A stretch of DNA of 6,726 nucleotides from contig JAPLZA010000104.1 of assembly GCA_026395275.1 (NCBI GenBank), forward strand, positions 1 to 6,726. Direction: 5' to 3'. Position numbers and translations under genes: made by a program. Origin of the DNA: Candidatus Staskawiczbacteria bacterium. GTDB taxonomy: Bacteria; Patescibacteriota; Minisyncoccia; Minisyncoccales; Staskawiczbacteraceae. Position 1 is the stretch's first letter. Each line of letters begins with the position of its first letter. Below are positions 5,005 through 6,726 of the stretch, piece after piece. The notes below the pieces were generated by a model, which saw nothing but the letters and a program-made list of their open reading frames with translations, searched no databases and had not been told where the DNA came from.

Positions 5005-5035
5005 CCCGCCACAGCGGGATCCCGCCAAGCGGGAT
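5005..5035 (+). repeat. Tandem GC-rich hairpins between ssb and rpsR
   Basis: Two nearly identical units, CCCGCCACAGCGGGAT (5005-5020) and CCCGCCAAGCGGGAT (5021-5035), differ by one inserted base. Each folds into a hairpin with a 5-bp or 7-bp stem. The junction GCGGGATCCCGC (5014-5025) is a perfect 12-base palindrome. The next bases are AATTC, not a T-tract. The CCCGCC arm matches the element inside rpsF. It could act as an mRNA stability or processing element between the two genes. Confidence 0.7.
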
Positions 5036-5072
5036 AATTCACCATATAAAATAAACTTATAAATTTTCAATT

Positions 5073-5267
5073 ATGTGTTACTTTTGCCAAAAAAATATTG
5101 ATAACGTAGATTTCAAAAACATAGAATTGTTGTCAAAATTTGTTTCCGGTTTTTATAAAATAAAACCAAGAAAAAAAACAAATCTATGTTCCTATCACCA
5201 AAAAAAGATTGCCGTAGCAATAAAACGCGCCCGCCAAATGGGTTTAATTGCCTACACTCCTAAATAA
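5073..5267 (+). CDS. rpsR: Small ribosomal subunit protein bS18, zinc-ligand form
   Basis: bS18 pairs with bS6 on the 30S platform. The 64-residue protein is a little shorter than the usual 70-80 or so and has the family signature KKIAVAIKRARQMGLIAYTP at the C-terminus. C2-x2-C5 and C39-x2-H42 (CYFC ... CSYH) form a four-ligand zinc-ribbon pattern, as in the cysteine-containing forms of bS18 in other bacteria. ATG at 5073 starts right at the first ligand pair; there is no SD. It is the last gene of rpsF-ssb-rpsR and ends seven bases before a terminator. A short AT-rich stretch (5044-5070) separates it from the tandem hairpins. Confidence 0.95.
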   Translation: MCYFCQKNIDNVDFKNIELLSKFVSGFYKIKPRKKTNLCSYHQKKIAVAIKRARQMGLIAYTPK

Positions 5268-5273
5268 ATTTGC

Positions 5274-5304
5274 AAAAAAAGACAGCTCTTTTGGGGCTGT
5301 TTTT
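5274..5304. terminator. Bidirectional terminator after rpsR, overlapping the aroB-like stop
   Basis: ACAGCTC (5282-5288) and GGGCTGT (5294-5300) pair (one G-U) with a 5-base loop, preceded by A7 and followed by T5. The stop codon of the opposing aroB-like gene (5303-5305) lies in the T-tract, so both transcription units end on this one structure. Confidence 0.85.
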
Positions 5305-6322
5305 AGTTACATTTTTTAATTGCAACCATCAATTTATCTAGTTTGACTTCCACCAATCTTGCCTTCCCGACATTTTCGACAACCGGCAAAAAGATTTTCT
5401 CACCGGAGATTTTCTTGTCATGTAGAATCAAACGCACATCAACCGCAAAACGATTAAAATCCAAGTTGATGCCGAACCTGAAAAACAACTTACCAAGACG
5501 GGTTCTCGCTGTTGTAGTTTTAATACCCAACTGTTCAAAAATTTGGAGCTCCCGCATCATTCCGATAAGAACAGAAACTCCATGGCTCAGTCCATATTTC
5601 AATTCAATCGCATGGCCAATTGTATGGCCAAAATTCAGAAACTGCCTTACGCCGTTATCTCTAAAATCTTCGGCGACAAGGCGTCGCTTAACATTAACCG
5701 CCTTTAAGATCAACTTGCAAATAAGCGTCGGCCTCTGCAGAAGTTTTTCTGTGTCGCAAGATTCCAGCATGTAGAGTATTGTAGAATCACCCACAAATCC
5801 CGCCTTTATTATTTCTGCCAATCCCTCGATAAGCTGTCCCCTGCTTAAACTTCCTAAAAACCTAGAAACTAAGATCATGGCAATCGGTTTATAGAACGAA
5901 CCGGCCGGATTCTTAATTTTTTTACGATTAACTGCCGTTTTTCCGCCGATTGAAGCGTCCACCTGCGCCAAAAGCGTTGTGGGAATGTTTATGTATGCCA
6001 ACCCTTTGCGCTTGTAGATTGAGCAAACAAATCCCACTGAGTCGCTTACAGAACCGCCTCCCATGGCGAGCACAAGGCTCTTTTTGGTCAGGTGAAGTTC
6101 CAAAAACTTGTCTAACAATTTTCCTGCGTTTTCCCAGCTCTTGGCTTTTTCGCCGTCAGGGATTGTTATAATCACAAGCTTAGGAAGCGCCAATTTTTTG
6201 ATCTTTTGAATTGCCCAGCCAAGCTTCTTAGCCAAGACCGCAGATGTCACCAAAACAACCATATCTGTTTTTCTTGCTTTAACAATTTCCTTGAGTCTTA
6301 TCAGTGAATGGTAAATTATCAT
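5303..6322 (-). CDS. aroB: 3-dehydroquinate synthase-like sugar-phosphate cyclase
   Basis: AroB converts DAHP to 3-dehydroquinate with NAD and a divalent metal. The 339-residue protein is slightly short for the family. NAD/active-site motifs are present: GGGSVSDS (88-95), PTTLLAQVDASIGGKTAVN (114-132) and KNPAGSFYKP (137-146). The expected metal ligands are present: Glu170 in GLAEIIK, His233 in LNFGHTIGHAIE and His247 in LSHG. The lysine pair K128/K137 keeps the canonical spacing. AroB usually has HGEAV after the last ligand; here it reads HGVSV. No other shikimate gene is in the window, so a related cyclase activity is possible. The frame opens at TTG 6340, but AAGGAG six bases before ATG 6322 fixes the start. 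GC is above the neighbours (43-48% in two lines counted), which hints at acquisition. Confidence 0.88.
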   Translation of the reverse strand: MIIYHSLIRLKEIVKARKTDMVVLVTSAVLAKKLGWAIQKIKKLALPKLVIITIPDGEKAKSWENAGKLLDKFLELHLTKKSLVLAMGGGSVSDSVGFVCSIYKRKGLAYINIPTTLLAQVDASIGGKTAVNRKKIKNPAGSFYKPIAMILVSRFLGSLSRGQLIEGLAEIIKAGFVGDSTILYMLESCDTEKLLQRPTLICKLILKAVNVKRRLVAEDFRDNGVRQFLNFGHTIGHAIELKYGLSHGVSVLIGMMRELQIFEQLGIKTTTARTRLGKLFFRFGINLDFNRFAVDVRLILHDKKISGEKIFLPVVENVGKARLVEVKLDKLMVAIKKCN

Positions 6323-6328
6323 TGTGTT

Positions 6329-6334
6329 CTCCTT
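6329..6334 (-). promoter_or_regulatory. Shine-Dalgarno deciding the aroB-like start
   Basis: On the minus strand AAGGAG precedes ATG 6322 by six bases (AAGGAGAACACAATG). It lies inside the longer TTG-initiated frame, so that longer frame is unlikely to be used. It nearly duplicates the leader of the hypothetical gene at 1097. Confidence 0.85.
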
Positions 6335-6353
6335 TTTCAAAGATGCTATTTAC

Positions 6354-6382
6354 AATTTACAACACTTACCAAATAATGTCAA
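6354..6382 (-). promoter_or_regulatory. Probable promoter of the aroB-like gene
   Basis: Minus strand: a perfect TTGACA (6382-6377), 17 bases, then TAAATT (6359-6354, four of six consensus positions). It lies directly downstream of the recA terminator. The start near 6347 gives a leader of about 25 nt with the SD in it, so the gene has its own promoter. Confidence 0.6.
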
Positions 6383-6415
6383 AACAAAAACAGCCTCTTT
6401 ACGGGGCTGTTTTTT
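6381..6415. terminator. Terminator after recA
   Basis: ACAGCCTC (6390-6397) and GGGGCTGT (6403-6410) pair (one T-G) around a 5-base loop. The structure has T5 on the plus side and, read on the minus strand, TTTTTGTTTT, so it ends recA before the aroB-like promoter. The outer arms match those of the terminators at 2330 and 5282. Confidence 0.85.
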
Positions 6416-6422
6416 AATAAAC

Positions 6423-6726
6423 TTAGTATTCTTTTGCTTTTTTAATTACGGCCAGCTCTCCTTTCATTACTTCGGTTTTTATGGTTTTCATAACCTCCGG
6501 GTGCTCTTTCAAATAAGTCTTGGCCCCTTCTGTCCCCTGGCCCATTTTTTCTCCATTAAAAGTAAAATAACTTCCACTTTGTTTTATTAATCCGCGATCT
6601 ACCGCAACTCTTAAAGCATCACCAGATTTTGAAATTCCTTCATTGTAATAAATATCAAACTCTGCTGTTTTGAAAGGAGCTGCTACTTTATTTTTTTTTT
6701 TTTTTTTTTTTACACGATTACTAATA
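6423..6726 (-). CDS. recA: Recombinase RecA, C-terminal part (5' end cut by window)
   Basis: RecA forms ATP-dependent filaments on ssDNA for homologous recombination and SOS induction. The 100 visible residues cover the end of the core and the C-terminal domain: NKVAAPFKTAEFDIYYNEGIS, then SGSYFTFNGEKMGQGTEGAKTYL, ending AKEY with stop TAA at 6425-6423. The tail lacks the long acidic end of some RecA proteins. Upstream of NKVAAPF the protein reads RVKKKKKKNK, where RecA normally has RVK-x-V-KNK. The six lysines are encoded by a 21-base A tract and the run is about two residues longer than usual. The frame stays open through the tract as given. Gene order recA, aroB-like, rpsR operon has no obvious functional logic. 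Confidence 0.94.
   Translation of the reverse strand, partial: ISNRVKKKKKKNKVAAPFKTAEFDIYYNEGISKSGDALRVAVDRGLIKQSGSYFTFNGEKMGQGTEGAKTYLKEHPEVMKTIKTEVMKGELAVIKKAKEY
6691..6711 (-). repeat. 21-base homopolymer inside recA
   Basis: An uninterrupted run of 21 T on the plus strand (A21 in the recA coding sense) encodes part of Val, six Lys and part of Asn. The run is 21 = 7 x 3 bases, and the frame on both sides agrees with RecA. Tracts of this length are prone to replication and transcription slippage and are also difficult to sequence and assemble. Confidence 0.9.

Noticed and set aside
5005..5035. CRISPR-like repeat
   Set aside because: Only two adjacent hairpin units without spacers, within an operon and without cas genes.
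4774..5037. Plus-strand 87-aa frame over the ssb end
   Set aside because: It is an out-of-frame shadow of the low-complexity SSB linker and runs into the tandem hairpins; its sequence is Gln/Thr/Lys-rich noise.
6323..6340. TTG start of the aroB-like gene adding six residues
   Set aside because: Those codons contain the AAGGAG that serves the ATG at 6322, so the longer start would translate its own SD.

Overview
The window looks like an ordinary chromosomal stretch of a reduced, AT-rich bacterium. The best guess is Candidatus Patescibacteria/CPR, Parcubacteria-like. This is inferred from short housekeeping proteins, native genes without Shine-Dalgarno (SD) sequences, very little spacing, and short GC-rich mini-repeats inserted in frame inside conserved genes. 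No taxonomic marker is complete enough to prove it. Both ends cut through genes (RNase J at the left, recA at the right).

Layout: (1) 1-603, the 3' part of an RNase J-type ribonuclease (+), ending at a bidirectional terminator. (2) 717-1282, a self-contained minus-strand cassette: a GC-richer hypothetical gene with a strong SD, a roughly 150-nt structured leader and a perfect TTGACA-N17-TATAAT promoter. (3) 1337-2314, trpS (+), facing (4) 2363-3709, a phosphomannomutase/phosphoglucomutase (-), across a shared terminator. (5) 3754-5304, the classical rpsF-ssb-rpsR operon (+) with its own promoter, a hairpin leader, and hairpin-rich gaps between the genes. (6) 5303-6382, an aroB-like sugar-phosphate cyclase (-) with its own promoter and SD. 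(7) 6423-6726, the C-terminal part of recA (-), carrying a 21-base homopolymer.

Most genes are core housekeeping: RNA decay (RNase J), tryptophan charging (TrpRS), sugar activation (PMM/PGM), ribosome and ssDNA binding (bS6, SSB, bS18) and recombination (RecA). Two genes stand apart, the hypothetical at 717-1097 and the aroB-like gene. Both are on the minus strand, are richer in GC, and share an almost identical AAGGAGAAC(A/G)CA translation leader, whereas trpS, pmm, rpsF, ssb and rpsR have no recognisable SD. I read these two as later acquisitions or as a distinct expression class.

The most interesting signals are the promoter-leader-gene cassette at 717-1282, the family of small GC-rich elements inserted in frame in RNase J, PMM and bS6 (and between ssb and rpsR), the His-to-Tyr change at a predicted metal-ligand position of RNase J, and the A21 tract in recA. 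I see no CRISPR array, tRNA, rRNA, transposase or defence system. No gap between genes exceeds about 240 bases.
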